Shown one piece after another: positions 1-12,015 of a DNA stretch of 64,000 nucleotides. The notes beneath the pieces were generated by a model. The model had not been told where the DNA came from. It did not search any database and saw nothing but the letters and a program-made list of their open reading frames with translations. The stretch's first letter is position 1. Each line of letters starts with the position of its first letter. A program made the position numbers and the translations under genes. This DNA comes from Artemia franciscana (taxonomy: Eukaryota > Arthropoda > Branchiopoda > Anostraca > Artemiidae): assembly GCF_032884065.1 (NCBI RefSeq), contig NC_088880.1:23103696-23167695 (forward strand), given 5' to 3'.

Positions 1-1270
1 TTCCGCAGAAGAAAGGGTACGAATTCGCGTACTTATTTGTTCTTTTTTCATGAGTGATTGTATCAGAAGTTCGGAAGACAGCGGACGGACTCCGCGGACG
101 GAAGACAGACTCGGACGGAAGTTAAAAGCTTATGCAACGGAAAAATAGAAGTTTCTGCATTCTATAGTACCAAACTACGATTTTGGCCTATTAGGACTAA
201 GTTGCCATCAATTGACATTTCAGATATAGCCAATCGATGAAAAAACATTGCCGAACGGTGGCACTTTTTCTCCTGAAAAGTTACATAGTCCGTAGAAGAT
301 AAATGGTTGAAATAGAAATTTATCTTAAAGCTTGACTTAACTATGTTAATTCACTTGCTTTTTCATAGAACTAAGTTCAGTTATAAATAATTGCACATAA
401 CGTATTATGAAGGAGGAACGGAGGATTTTCTTCATTTTATCTATTTTGTCTATATTTAACTTATTTAGTTATTCTTCAACGGCTTTGAGTTTCAAGCAAG
501 AAGAAGAAATTACCTGTCCTTTGAAAAAAAAAACTTTTGTAAGCTGAAATCGTAGTCTACTCTTCCAAACACTTTAAAATATTAAATATTTGACATATAG
601 TAGGCCTAAACTTATGAAATTTCACAGTGTATTTTAAAAGGGATTTGTTGGGGTGGGATATTTTGCAAAAGAAAAGTTGTGTGGGTTTGGAGCTTTGTAG
701 TGGTTGATTATAAGGTAATGAGTTGTGCGTAGGCAACTTTCTGTCCGGGGAGTAGTGGGATGGTGAATTTAGTGACCACCTCAAATACATGGAATTACAC
801 CTCGCCTGATACCTTTTTAATACAACAAAACTGGTTACATCAAAAAAGCTAATAGGGAAGTCTTATTATCATATTTCAACCAAGCTATCTCTCGAAAACT
901 TGAGCCAACCTGAAAATTAAAGCTAATATGCATGCTTAATATACATCGCATAATTGAATTTACACCTCTTTTGAATAACTGAATAGGCAACGCCTCAATT
1001 AAGTGATGTTAAAAGGACAATGTACCCAGCAATTTAGGGATGGGTTTTTTACGACTTTTAACCATGATCATGAGCCTGAGTAGAGATGAAATAGGCAGTT
1101 TTTATTTACGGATTTAGTCTTGACAAAGAAGCTATTATCAACTGAGCAATCACGACTCTTCAAGCATGATAGGATAATCAGTCGTTGTAAGCTATTTTTT
1201 TATAGTTAGATTTGAAAGAGTTCTCCAACCATTTGAAGCCTTTAAAATTAATCTAGCTCAAATGCTACTG
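1..1270. other. AT-rich DNA without a recognisable gene
   Basis: No open frame here resembles a known protein family. A short tandem echo of a cggacgga-type motif lies near 80-120. The rest is AT-rich DNA with no inverted or direct repeats that I could recognise. Confidence 0.5.
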
Positions 1271-1284
1271 CACTAAGCATAAAC

Positions 1285-3685
1285 AAGAGCTAAGAGCTCA
1301 TATGGGACTTGTGGCGAGGCAGGACGAGCCAAGAGCTCATATGGTATGAGCTCTGGCAAAATTCTAAGAATCAATATATTGATTTAAAAGGAAAATCGGA
1401 GGCTTAATGCTGGTCGGGATTTAAAATAAGAGCTCTGAGTCACGAGGTCCTTCTAAGTATAAAAATTCATGAAGATTCGATCACCCACTCGTAAGTAATA
1501 AATACCTCATTTGTTCTACTTTTTCCTCTCCCTTCAGCCCCCCAGATGGTCTAATCGGGGAAAGGACTTTATCAAGTCAATTTGTGCAGCTCCCGGACAC
1601 GCCTACCAATGTCCATCGTCCTAGCACGTCCAGAAGCACCAAACTCGCCAAAGCACTGAACCCACCCCCTAACTCCCCCAAAGAGAGTAGATCCAGTACG
1701 GTTACGTCAATCACGTATCTGTGACATTTCCTTATTCTACCCACCAAGTCTCATCCCGATTTCTCTACTCTAAGCGTTTTCCAAGATTTCCGGTTTCCCC
1801 CTCGAACTCCCCCGCCAGTGTCAACAGATCTGGTCGGGATTTGAAATAAGAGCCCTGAAACATGAGTTCCTTCTAAATATCAAATTTCATTAAGATCTGG
1901 TCACCCGTTCTTAAGTTAAAAATTCCTCAATTTTTTTTTTAATTTTTCCAAATGAACACCCCACAGCTCCTCCAAAGTGAACAGATCCGTTCCAATTATG
2001 TCAATCACGTATCTATAACTTGTGCTTATTCTTCCCATTAAGTTTCATCCCGATCTCTCCACTCTAAGCGTTTTCCGAGATTTCTGTTTCCCCCCTCCAA
2101 CCCGCTATGTCCCCGGACCCAATTAGAATTAAAAGTGGAGTATCTGAGGCATAAGATCTTTCTATATATCAAGTTTCATTAAGATCCAATCACCCATTCG
2201 TAAGATAAAGATACCTCAATTTCCACGTTTTCCAAAAATTCCGGTCTCCCCCTCCAACTCTCCCCAATGTCAGCGGACCTGGTCAGGATTTAAAATAAGA
2301 GCTTTAAAGCACAAGATCCTTCTAAATATCAAATTTCATTAAGATCTGATCACCCGTTCATAAGTTACAAGTACATAATTTTTTCTAATTTTTCCAAATT
2401 ACATCCTTCCCCCCCCCCAACTCCACCAAAGAGGGCGGATCCAGTCCGGTTATATCAGTCACGTATCTTGGGCATGTTTTTATTCCTCTAACCAAGTTTC
2501 ATCCTAATCTCTCCGCTTTAAGTGTTTTCCAAGATGTCTGGTTCCCCCCCCCCACCCCAATGACGCTGGATCCGGTCGGGATTCCGGTCGAGATCTGAGT
2601 TACGAGATCCTTCTAAATATGAAATTTTATTAAGATACGATCACTACTTCGTAAGTTAAGCATACCTCATTTTTTCTGATCCATCTAAATATGAAATTTC
2701 ATTAAGATACGATCACTCCTTCGTAAGTTAAGCATTTTTCATAATTAAACCTCCCCCCGCCCAACTCTCCCAAATAGAGCGGATCGGTTATGTCAATCAC
2801 GTATCTAGGACTTCTGCTTATTTTCCCTTCCAAGTTTCATCCCGATCCCTCCACTCTAAGCGTTTTCCAAGATTTTAGGTCCCCTCCCCCAACTCCCTCA
2901 TATGTCACCGGATCCAGAGCGGATCCGTTCCGTTTATGTCAGTCACATATCTTGGACTGGTTTTTATTCGTACCACCAAGTTTCATCCTGATCTCTCCGC
3001 TTTAAGTGTTTTCCAAGATTTTTGGTCCCCCCCAACTCCCCACCCTTAATGACTCTGGATCCGGTCGGGATTTAAAGTAAGATATCTGAGTTACGAGGTC
3101 CTTCTAAATATGAAGCTTCATTAAGATCCGATCACTCCTTCGTAAGTTAAAAATACATCATTTTTTCTATTTTTTCAGAATTAACCCTCCTCCCCCCCTC
3201 AACAGAGCAGATCCGTTCCGGTTATGTCAATCACGTATCTAGGACTTTTGCTGATTTTTCCCACCAAGTTTCATCCCGATCCTTCTACTCTAAGCGTTTT
3301 CCAAGATTTTAGTCTCCCCCCTCCAACTCCCCCCAATGTCACCGGATCTGGTCGGAATTTAAAATAAGATCTCTGAGACACGATATCCTTCCAAACATCA
3401 AATTTCATTAAGATCCCATCACCCGTTCGTAAGTTAAAAGTACTTCATTTTTTCTATTTTTTCCGAATTAACCGCCCCTCCCCACTCCCCCCTAGATAGT
3501 CAAATTGGGAATCCAACTATTTCTAACTTAATCTGATCCGGTCCCTGATACGCCCGCCAAATTTCATCGTCCTTGCTTACCTGGAAGTGCCTAAAGTAGC
3601 AAAACCGGGACCGACAGAATTTGCGATCGCTATATGTCACTTGGTTAATACCAAGTGCCATAAAAATATCTTTCGAGAAATGAAA
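1285..3685 (+). mobile_element. Dispersed element B, copy 1, with internal tandem array
   Basis: The stretch consists of diverged repeats of one block. Recurrent landmarks are a 'gtcaatcacgtatct' segment, a 'caagtttcatcccgat' segment, a 'ccttctaaatatcaaat' segment and a C-rich linker. The landmark 'tcatcccgat' recurs near 1751, 2045, 2499, 2838, 2992 and 3271, so the spacing is irregular (about 150-450 bases). Both outer ends, not just the repeats, match a second copy in reverse orientation at 49,640-51,035. The left end shares 'aaacaagagcta' and 'gagctcatatgg'. The right end shares a block closing in a hairpin at 3638-3657. This makes it a discrete dispersed element with a variable array inside, not a plain satellite. 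No coding region was found, and I cannot name the family. C-rich linkers between units vary most in length. Confidence 0.7.
3638..3657 (+). other. Terminal hairpin of element B copy 1
   Basis: The arms cacttggt and accaagtg pair perfectly over 8 bp around a 4-base loop. The equivalent place in the second copy (49,651-49,670) keeps a weaker form of the hairpin, and both are followed by 'ccataaaaata'. A short hairpin at one end is typical of Helitron-like 3' termini, but no CTRR tetranucleotide follows here. Confidence 0.6.
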
Positions 3686-3894
3686 CTCTAGGAAATGAGT
3701 ATATTAGTAAATTTTCCCCAAAGTTGGTTTTTATCCAACTTTCCAACAGTTTTATCCTTATCGGTTTGGCAAGCCGATAAGGCCCCCTCGCCGTCTCTTG
3801 GGATATATGCGGAGGTCAAGGAGAACTGGGGGCAAATAAATTTGTCTAAATATGAGATTGGCTCCGGAGCATTTGAAATGGGTAATGTATGTAA

Positions 3895-5420
3895 ACTTTA
3901 GCGTAAAGAATGGGGCGTTAAGGAGGGAGCAGCCCCTTTCATATACGAAGTAATTTTTGTTCGTTTTAAGTTTTAATGTCGCTCCTTACTTTCAGTTAAA
4001 AAAAACTTGTTTTTTTATTTAATTTCTGAACGTTTTTGAATCAATGCATGTTTTGATTTTTGCTCTCTGCATATGAATAATTAAAACGAAATTTGGATAT
4101 GTATTTTTTTTTGGCTAAATGGCTTCCTCATAGTTTCGATCGAATGAGTTTGAGAAAAAAAGGAGCGGGGGAGGAGGCCTAGTTGCCCTCCAATTTTTGA
4201 TTGCTTAAAAAGGCAACTAGAACTTTTAATTTTTTACGAACATTTTTACTAGTAAAAGATATACGTAACTTACGAATTAGCTTACTTAACGAACTTCTGT
4301 ATTCGCATTTTTTTTATTACGTAGTAAGGAGGTTCACCCCCTCGTCAGTACCTCGCTCTTTACACTAAAGCTTAAATTTTGTCGCAATTCCTTAAGAATG
4401 ACCCCTGGATCACAAAGGCCGTAGAATAAACATTTGAAATTACTAAAAATACTTTAGCGCAAAGGGCGAGGTATCAGGAAGAGATGAACCCCTCATATGC
4501 GTAATAATTTCTGTTTGTTTTAAGTTTTAATGCTGCTCCATGCTTTCAGTTGAAAGAAACTTTTTTATATTTCATTTTTCATTTTTTTTAATAATGCTAG
4601 AAAATCCTGCGCTCCCTTCATGTAAATTTTCTTCCCCCGTGACATATTCCTCCATGAAAAGTTCCCTCCGCATATCCCCCTTTTCTTAACCCCTCCCCAA
4701 CCAAAAAAAAACCTGAAAACATCTGTACACTTCCCAATAACCATTACTATATATAAGCACTGGTCAAAGTTTGTAAAATGTAGCCCCTCCCACGGGGACT
4801 TTGGGGGAGTAAGTCTTCCCCAAAGTCATAGTTATAAGGTCTTTCAACTATGCTGAATAAAACGGCTATCTCAGAATTTTTATCCGGTGACTTCGAGAAA
4901 TAATTAGCGTGGAAGGGGGCCTAGGTGCCCTCCAATTTTTTTGGTCACTTAAAAAGGGCACTGGAACTTTTCATTTCCGTTAAAATGAGCCCTCTCGCAA
5001 CATTCTAGGACCACTGGGTTGATACTATCACCCCTGAGAAAAAAAAATAAAATAAACACGCATCTGTGATCTGCCTTTTGGCAAAAAATACAAAATTCCA
5101 CATTTTTGTAGATAGCAGCTTGAAACTTTTACAGTAGATTTTCTGATACACTAAGTCTGACGGTGTGATTTTCGCTAAGATTCTATGACTTTTAGGGGAT
5201 GCTTTCCCCTATTTTCTAAAATAAGGCAAATTTTCTCAGGCTCGTAACTTTTGATGGGTAGGACTAAACTTGATGAAACTCTTATATTTGAAATCAGCAT
5301 TAAAATGCAATTCTTTTGATGCAGCTATTGGTATCAAAATTCCATTTTTTAGAGTTTTGGTTACTATTGAGCCGGGTTGCTCCTTACTACAGTTCGTGAC
5401 CACGAACTGTTTGATATATC
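3895..5420 (+). mobile_element. Dispersed element A, copy 1
   Basis: This is the first of four related stretches (others near 10,886-12,015, 20,505-21,060 and 23,035-24,620). Shared blocks in order are a 'ggggcgtt..ggagggagcagccc' start, a 'tctgttcgttttaagttttaatg' block, a 'cactgggt' block, a 'tttcaggctcgtaa' block and an end at 'gagccgggttgctccttactac'. The copy ends in a palindrome at 5389-5410. An internal inverted repeat has arms near 4318-4370 and 4452-4507. No protein-coding capacity is visible. The family looks non-autonomous; its class is unknown to me. Confidence 0.65.
5389..5410 (+). other. Terminal palindrome of element A copy 1
   Basis: The arms acagttcgtg and cacgaactgt pair perfectly over 10 bp with only two bases between them. 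The counterpart at 24,593-24,614 is nearly identical, and the one near 11,990-12,009 is decayed. Sequence similarity among copies stops a few bases further on, after 'ttgat'. Confidence 0.7.
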
Positions 5421-5503
5421 TAACTCAGTGAATTCTCAGTGAATCAGTGAATTCTAGCAGTTGTTTCAAGTAACACTTAGAAGAATCAAAAGATATAAAC
5501 ACC

Positions 5504-5714
5504 TTGCGATGGTGTACTGGACAAGGCTGTACCTTCTGAGTGAAGGTTCGCAGGTTCAATCCCACGCGTCGCAAGGAAGGATTTTATCATGGATTATATT
5601 ATGCAGAAAATAATTTTTGATTTTATCGAATTTATCGAATCACGGTGCAGGAATGCACTGCAGGGCCGACGCAAGGACCTTAGTAGTCAAGAAGCGTCGT
5701 TAATTCTTAAATAA
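5504..5714 (+). mobile_element. tRNA-derived SINE, copy 1
   Basis: The head (5502-5576) is tRNA-sized. It has an A-box-like tggtgtactgg at 5510-5520, a 5-bp anticodon stem (5531-5535 with 5543-5547) around a 7-base loop reading GAG at 5538-5540, and a B box ending ggttcaatccc. The ends ccttgcg and cgcaagg could pair as an acceptor stem, but the T stem has mismatches. A 3' module at 5638-5714 is shared with the SINE at 34,151. A perfect 16-base target duplication, aaaagatataaacacc, flanks it at 5488-5503 and 5715-5730. Transcription by RNA polymerase III and LINE-assisted retrotransposition are inferred from the class. Confidence 0.85.
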
Positions 5715-5730
5715 AAAAGATATAAACACC

Positions 5731-6640
5731 ATAATCTTGTTTTTGGTGCTTAGAGGCAGTTACACAGCTAAGGTAAGCCCCCCCCCCAAATAAAAACGTT
5801 CTAAGGCGTTGGGACTGCACGCTGACGCCTTGGAACTTTGGGCAGCTTAATTTAGCTTATGCGTTTGCAATTGGTGGCAGACTACGATCTCGTCGGCACA
5901 TTCTTTATGTCCCTCCCAAACTCAAAACCTTAGCTTCGCCCCTGCTTGGACGGGGATGTATCTATTAGGATAAAGATATGAAGTTGCTGATAGCCTAGGT
6001 AAAGATGAATATGTGTAATATGATGGCTGTTTGGTTGACAACCTGATTCCTATTAAGCAGATTAACAAAACTAATGTTACTCCATTTACTATCATGGTTT
6101 CGAGTAGGACGCAACCTAGTAAAGAACAAATTCAAGCTCACAAGTAACCAACAATTTAAAAACACGATTTTGAAAAAAAAAGTGTCCAGTGAGGAAGAAT
6201 GGTCATTTAAAGAAGATTCAGGAATGGTAATTATTAATTTATTAACATTGATCGTAAAATTTTTCGGCGCAACAAAATTTTGGGAAATTTTGACAAATAG
6301 CCTTAAACCTCTCAAAAATGGTGTCGGATCAAGACGAAAACTGTACCTTTGGAATCATCTTAATTAAAAACCTATCTAAGGAAACTACTGTCTCCCCTCT
6401 GGAGCAACAAGAAAAATCATGGAGGGGGCACTGATGTCTCCTTTTTTTTTCTTGTGGGACATTGAAACAACATAGAAAGATGCTTAAAGGCTTGTTTGAA
6501 AGGTAATTTCTATAGCTAGTGCCTTTTGTAAGTAAGAAAAGATAAGGTTAAAATAAATTCAATTTGGAGCAAAATGCATCTTCATATACAAGGTGATAAA
6601 TAAAAGTTAAAATAGGGATAAATCCTTTTAAAAAACATTG
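5731..6640. other. Intergenic stretch, no gene recognised
   Basis: Open frames on both strands around 5,995-6,367 overlap each other and resemble no family I know. The sequence is AT-rich with short homopolymers. I see no splice-bounded exon here. Confidence 0.4.
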
Positions 6641-6647
6641 ATAATAC

Positions 6648-6774
6648 AAAAAAAAAACACTGGATATTTCGTCCACATTTGCAGTGGCCGTCATCAGCAG
6701 AAATATGAAATATCGTAATTCCGTTGATGACGGTCACTGCACATGTGACCGAAATGTCAAGTGTTTTTTTTTGT
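6648..6774. repeat. Inverted repeat carrying hammerhead-like hairpins
   Basis: Left arm 6648-6696 and right arm 6724-6774 are imperfect reverse complements of about 50 bases around a loop of about 27 bases. In the right arm, TGATGA is followed by a perfect 7-bp hairpin (6731-6737 with 6745-6751) whose last G begins GAAA. In the left arm, read on the minus strand, CTGATGA is followed by a weaker hairpin and GAAA. This resembles the CUGAUGA...GAAA core of hammerhead ribozymes, but the C after TGATGA would have to be unpaired, so activity is uncertain. Confidence 0.55.
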
Positions 6775-7327
6775 GGATTGTCACTATCCATTAAAAGTAT
6801 TTATTCCTATTTGAACCTTTATTTATCGTTATGAAAAGCAGGAGGCTTTCTTTGAAAGTTAATGTTCATTCCTGGGTCATAAACAACTTCTGCGGTTTGT
6901 GAACAGTGTTGTTAGTCCCACCCCAAAGAAGGCTTAAACTTACAGAATATAGCGGTACGTTACGGATACTTCGGTCCTATACCAACGGGGAAGATATAAA
7001 AGGAAGTTACAGTGACGGAGATACAATGCTCTAATATTTTGCATGTCACTAGTATTAAAAATGGGCGCAGATCGGACAGATAAAGAACGGAATGATAGCA
7101 GTAAGTTGAGTAAAGTCGAGGAATTTTTTATATAAAGTAAGTAATAAAAGTAATAACTATAATATTATAAAATAATAAGTAATTAAAGTAAATAAGGAAT
7201 TGCGTGATATTCGCCGAGGTACTTATATGATATACCCCCTACCTAATGTTCTTTTAATATGTTTCTCTGACACTCAATCCAAAAGAAATATACCAAAGTA
7301 AGATAAAAATATGATTTTAGAAACACG

Positions 7328-7529
7328 TTTGGGCTATACATTTGCACATTAGGGGGGTGGGGATAAATTATAGCTGGTCTGCATGCCTCACGTGTTAGGT
7401 ACAATTATTCTGCATATTATGTAGTAAAAATTGTTTTCTAATTTCCCACAAATACTCATCCAAATCCATCCAACTCTTCCATATACTTTACCCCCCACCC
7501 CCTAATGTGCAAATATATAGCCCAAATTA
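7328..7529. repeat. Foldback repeat around a G-rich/C-rich block
   Basis: A block containing 'tttgggctata' and 'tttgcacattagggggg' near 7328-7365 returns in reverse complement near 7491-7529. The arms are about 38 bases with few mismatches, and the spacer is about 125 bases. No target duplication was identified. Confidence 0.6.
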
Positions 7530-7693
7530 TACATTTTCCGTCTATTCTGTCACTTTTCTTTGTCTTGTCTCACGCTAAGCTGAAAGAAACTAGCAAAAAA
7601 AACGGTTTCTATAATGCGTCAATGAATGAACAACTTGAGCGGCCGGGTGCTTATCATAAAAGCGCCCGTAATTTTGTTGAATAGAGTAATTTG

Positions 7694-7695
<2 letters not shown>

Positions 7696-7736
<41 letters not shown>
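7696..7736 (+). repeat. Poly(T) run of 41 bases
   Basis: An uninterrupted T run. It could be the tail of a minus-strand retroelement or a simple slippage product. It lies 38 bases before a candidate exon but is probably not its polypyrimidine tract, because a better tract adjoins the acceptor. Confidence 0.9.
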
Positions 7737-7738
<2 letters not shown>

Positions 7739-7774
7739 GTCGTGATCTTCTCTTTAGTTGTTTGTCTTTCCCAG

Positions 7775-7959
7775 TCAGTGCCATATGGATATTTCAGTGA
7801 CAATTCAATAGCAGTAGTGGCAAGCGATTCAGGTACGGCACATGCCTTTAGATATGAAGCCCCCGTTGCCTGGTTGAGTCAACCTAAGCGAAAAACGCCG
7901 AGAAGAAGGGTTGATGACCCCGATCTAAGCTTCAAAGAAAGGAATCGTCTTGCACAAGG
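7775..7959 (+). CDS. Candidate internal exon of an unidentified host gene
   Basis: The acceptor context is strong: a pyrimidine-rich stretch ends in 'tgtctttcccag' at 7774. A donor-like 'caagg|gtaatt' follows 7959. The open frame between (phase 0 in, two bases out) encodes about 61 residues beginning SVPYGYFSDNSIAVV, then a basic block KRKTPRRRVDD, then LSFKERNRLAQG. Composition is protein-like and unlike the AT-rich surroundings. I do not recognise the family, and no partner exon could be assigned. A chance open frame is possible, though the paired splice signals argue against it. Confidence 0.45.
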
Positions 7960-8424
7960 GTAATTATAACTGAATCACTATTAAAGGAGAGATACATAGA
8001 GCTTAAAAATCATCTGTTAAGCATCATATTTGCATGACCTGAATAGTGATTTTATTAATTTTTTTTCTTTTAAAGCTAGTACAGATTGAAAGTCCATCTT
8101 TTGATTTGCAAGCATTTAGTAACTACAACTAAAGCTCATGATTGATTTCCATCATATCATTGGTGCCAATTCATGATAACGTGGAAGGAGGGGGGCTGAA
8201 TTTTTTTCTAAATATAAGTGGTCTAAAAAAATGTTTTTTTTTCCAATGAAAATACCAAAAGGATATTTTTCGATACCTAGGGGGCAAAGAAATCGAAGGG
8301 AGGGAAAGACACCCCTCTCCCAATTGGTGTAACTACAGAATAAAAATTAAGGTGATTTTGAAAATCCACTCTATATATATCTTATTGTGTAAAGGGTGCC
8401 AAGCCTTAACCTATAGACATAGAG

Positions 8425-8475
8425 CAGGGCTCTCCAAACTACTGGCTCGCGGGCGGAATGTGGCCCATGAGGTGC
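8425..8475 (+). mobile_element. Possible hAT-type terminal sequence (one end only)
   Basis: The block begins cagggctctccaaact and continues with a 'ctggctcgcgggcggaatgtggcccatgagg' segment, the look of hAT-superfamily termini (CAGGGNTCTCCAAAC with GGCC-rich subterminal sequence). No matching inverted end was found within 1.5 kb, so the element is truncated or the likeness is fortuitous. Confidence 0.3.
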
Positions 8476-9039
8476 TTTCATTCTGTTCATCATAAAAGTA
8501 GAAGAAAACATGATTGATATCAATCTGCTTTCAAAATAAAATATTCTTATAAGCTGTCGATAATATTCTTCAGCATTGTCTCGAATTGTTAGGGCATTTT
8601 ACAAGTAATTGTTACAACCAGTTATCAGTAAGCTTCAAAAAGACCCACATATTAGTAGATTTTTAATAATTTTTTTTTTAAGATTAGATAAAATGAAAAA
8701 ACTTCTTTGTGATTTTTTTAATTATATTTCTAAAAATGGTAATGCGTTTCAGATAATGAATTAGTAAAGGAATTATTTGAATGTAGAAAGAAACTTTAGT
8801 CGGAAAAGTCAAAATAATTTAAAAATATGACTTCAGGTGAAAATACCATTGCCCGCCACCGGAAACAGGCGAAAACATTTGAAAATGTGTAAGCAAATTT
8901 GGATATATTTCATTTCATATGGATAGATCGCTGGACGACTGTTCTAACTCTCAACTGCTTGTGTCTATTAAAGGTCCGGTTAAGGTGCAAACTAACAGGT
9001 AGTTTTTTCGGTACTTAGGTGTTATTGCGACCACGACGA

Positions 9040-9215
9040 AGGAGTGAAATTAGGTTAATTCTAATGAAATATATCAAAATATTATGAAAATAGAAATTTT
9101 TGAAACATAATCATTGAAAATGCAACAGAAAATAATGGAAAGGAGGCCGCCCGGCACACATTATATTAAATATCTAACCACCTCTACATATTAAATATTT
9201 AATTAAAATATACCT
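9040..9215 (+). repeat. Tandem segment copy 1 (Helitron-free)
   Basis: The segment from 'gtgaaattaggttaattctaatgaaatat' to 'tttaattaaaatatacct' recurs, diverged, at 9365-9531 and 10454-10472, where a Helitron splits it. The unsplit copy serves as an empty site (junction 9197/9198). Confidence 0.75.
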
Positions 9216-9531
9216 GCAGAGTAGTTACTCTCCCTGAAGCTAAGCTGATTATCTCCGAATGGACACAAAAAAATGGTTTCATTACAGAGCAAGAACAAAG
9301 TGTGGTCGCTACAACCCGTAAGTACCTGTCAGACTTGTCCGTTAGACAGAACACACACCCTAAAAGTGAAACTAGGTTATTTCTAATGAAATATACTAAA
9401 CCACAATGATACTATAAATTTTTCGAAGCAAAATTATGACAGAATTATGATAAGCAGGCTGCACAGAACGCATTATATTAAATACCTAACCTAACTTAAG
9501 CTAGCCCCTAACCACCTCTAAATATTAAATA

Positions 9532-10453
<922 letters not shown>

Positions 10454-10885
10454 TTTAATTAAAATATACCTACTTTATAGTTTTATTGCTCAAAATAAGC
10501 AAATCATAACCGATTCCACAGAGGCAAACCGTTTTTTCTCAGATCTTAGACAGTATAATTCTTGAGTGTGTTCCATTGAACAGACAAAATTCGTACCTTT
10601 TTTTCTCATAAGGAATTCATCATCGATTTCGTGGATAATCCAATCCGTTTTTCCCGTTTTTGGCTGCTTGGAATGTAATAGTTGAGGAAGAAGCGATACC
10701 TGGTCAATGACAGCGATGCCATCATGCCGTTAAATTTGATTAACAAAATTTCTTGTTCTACCCGATGAAGCGTTTCAAACTTCAAACCGTACAAAGCAAT
10801 TATAATCACACTGCAACATTAAATAAAACAAAGTTTTGTACAAATTATCGACTGATCGTCCTTCTTAAAGAATTGGAACAGGATT

Positions 10886-12015
10886 CAAACTTTAGCGTAA
10901 AGAGCAAGGTGTTGAGGAAGAGCAATTTCCATTGGTTTTAATGTTCCTCCTTAGGCCTACTTTTGGTTGAAAAACTTTTTTTGAATTTAGTTTCTGATCA
11001 TTTTTTAATAATGGCAGGAAATCTGGCTACACCTCCATGGAAAAATCCCTCCTCCCCACGGATATATTTTCTAGACAATTGTATTCTGGTGAAGATTTAC
11101 ACCGGTCAATTACCCTTAACATCTTCACGCGTAAAATTTAGTCAGCAAAGAGAAAGCAAGACATGAGACAAATTTTGTACAAAAATTCTGGAAAATTTGC
11201 CCAGTATAAAATTTCACCTGAAAATTTCTTACCTTGGGAACTTCCCTTCCCGTGGAAAATTATCCCCGAGAAAAATCCCACCACCTGAAAATTTGCCCCC
11301 CCTCCTGAAAAATGTATGTATTTTCCCAATAACAAATATTATACATAAGCAATGGGCAAATGCCGTAACTTGAAAACCTTTCCCCAGAGGCCGTTGGGGG
11401 TCATGATATATCCAATGACATAATTATTGGGCCTTCCAACTATCCTGAACCAAATGGCTATCTCAAAATTTTGATCAGAGGATTTTGAGAAAAAAGAAGA
11501 GTGGGAGGGGGCCTAGTTGCCCTCCAACTTTTGGGTTACTTAAAAAGGGCACTAGAAGTTTTAAAAAGGGTACTAGAGTTTCTAATTTCAGTTAAAATGA
11601 GCGCTTTTCCGTTATTCTAGGGCCACTGGGTCGATATGATCACCGTTGGAAAATAACACGCATCCGTGATATTTCTTCTGGCAAAAAAATACGAAATTCC
11701 ACATTTTTGCCGAGAGGAGCTTGAAACATCTGTGACAGGGTTCTCTAATACGCTGAATCTGACGGTGTCATTTTCATTGAGATTCTTTGACTTTCAGGGG
11801 GTACATCCCCATTTTTTCAAAAATAAGACCACATTTTTTCAGGCTCGTAAGCTTTGATGTGTAACACTAAACTAAACTTATATATTTGAAATCAACATAA
11901 TAATCTAATTATTTCTATACATCTATTAGTTTCGAAATTCTGTTTTTTAGAATTTCGGTTACTATTGAGCCGGGTAGCACCTTGCTTACCGTTCGCTACC
12001 ACGAACTGCTTGATG
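10886..12015 (+). mobile_element. Dispersed element A, copy 2 (5' truncated)
   Basis: It begins inside the family at 'aaactttagcgtaaagagc' and follows the order of copy 1 down to a decayed terminal palindrome near 11,990-12,009 ('cgttcgctaccacgaactg'). It lacks the left hairpin arm seen in the 23 kb copy. No coding capacity is visible. Confidence 0.65.

Noticed and set aside
2790-3005. Short open frames within the element B array
   Set aside because: They follow the repeat units, have no family likeness and are not kept in the second copy.
5502-5576. tRNA-Leu (GAG) gene
   Set aside because: The acceptor and anticodon stems pair, but the T stem is mismatched and the unit is the head of a SINE with its own target duplication, which includes the first bases of the supposed acceptor stem.
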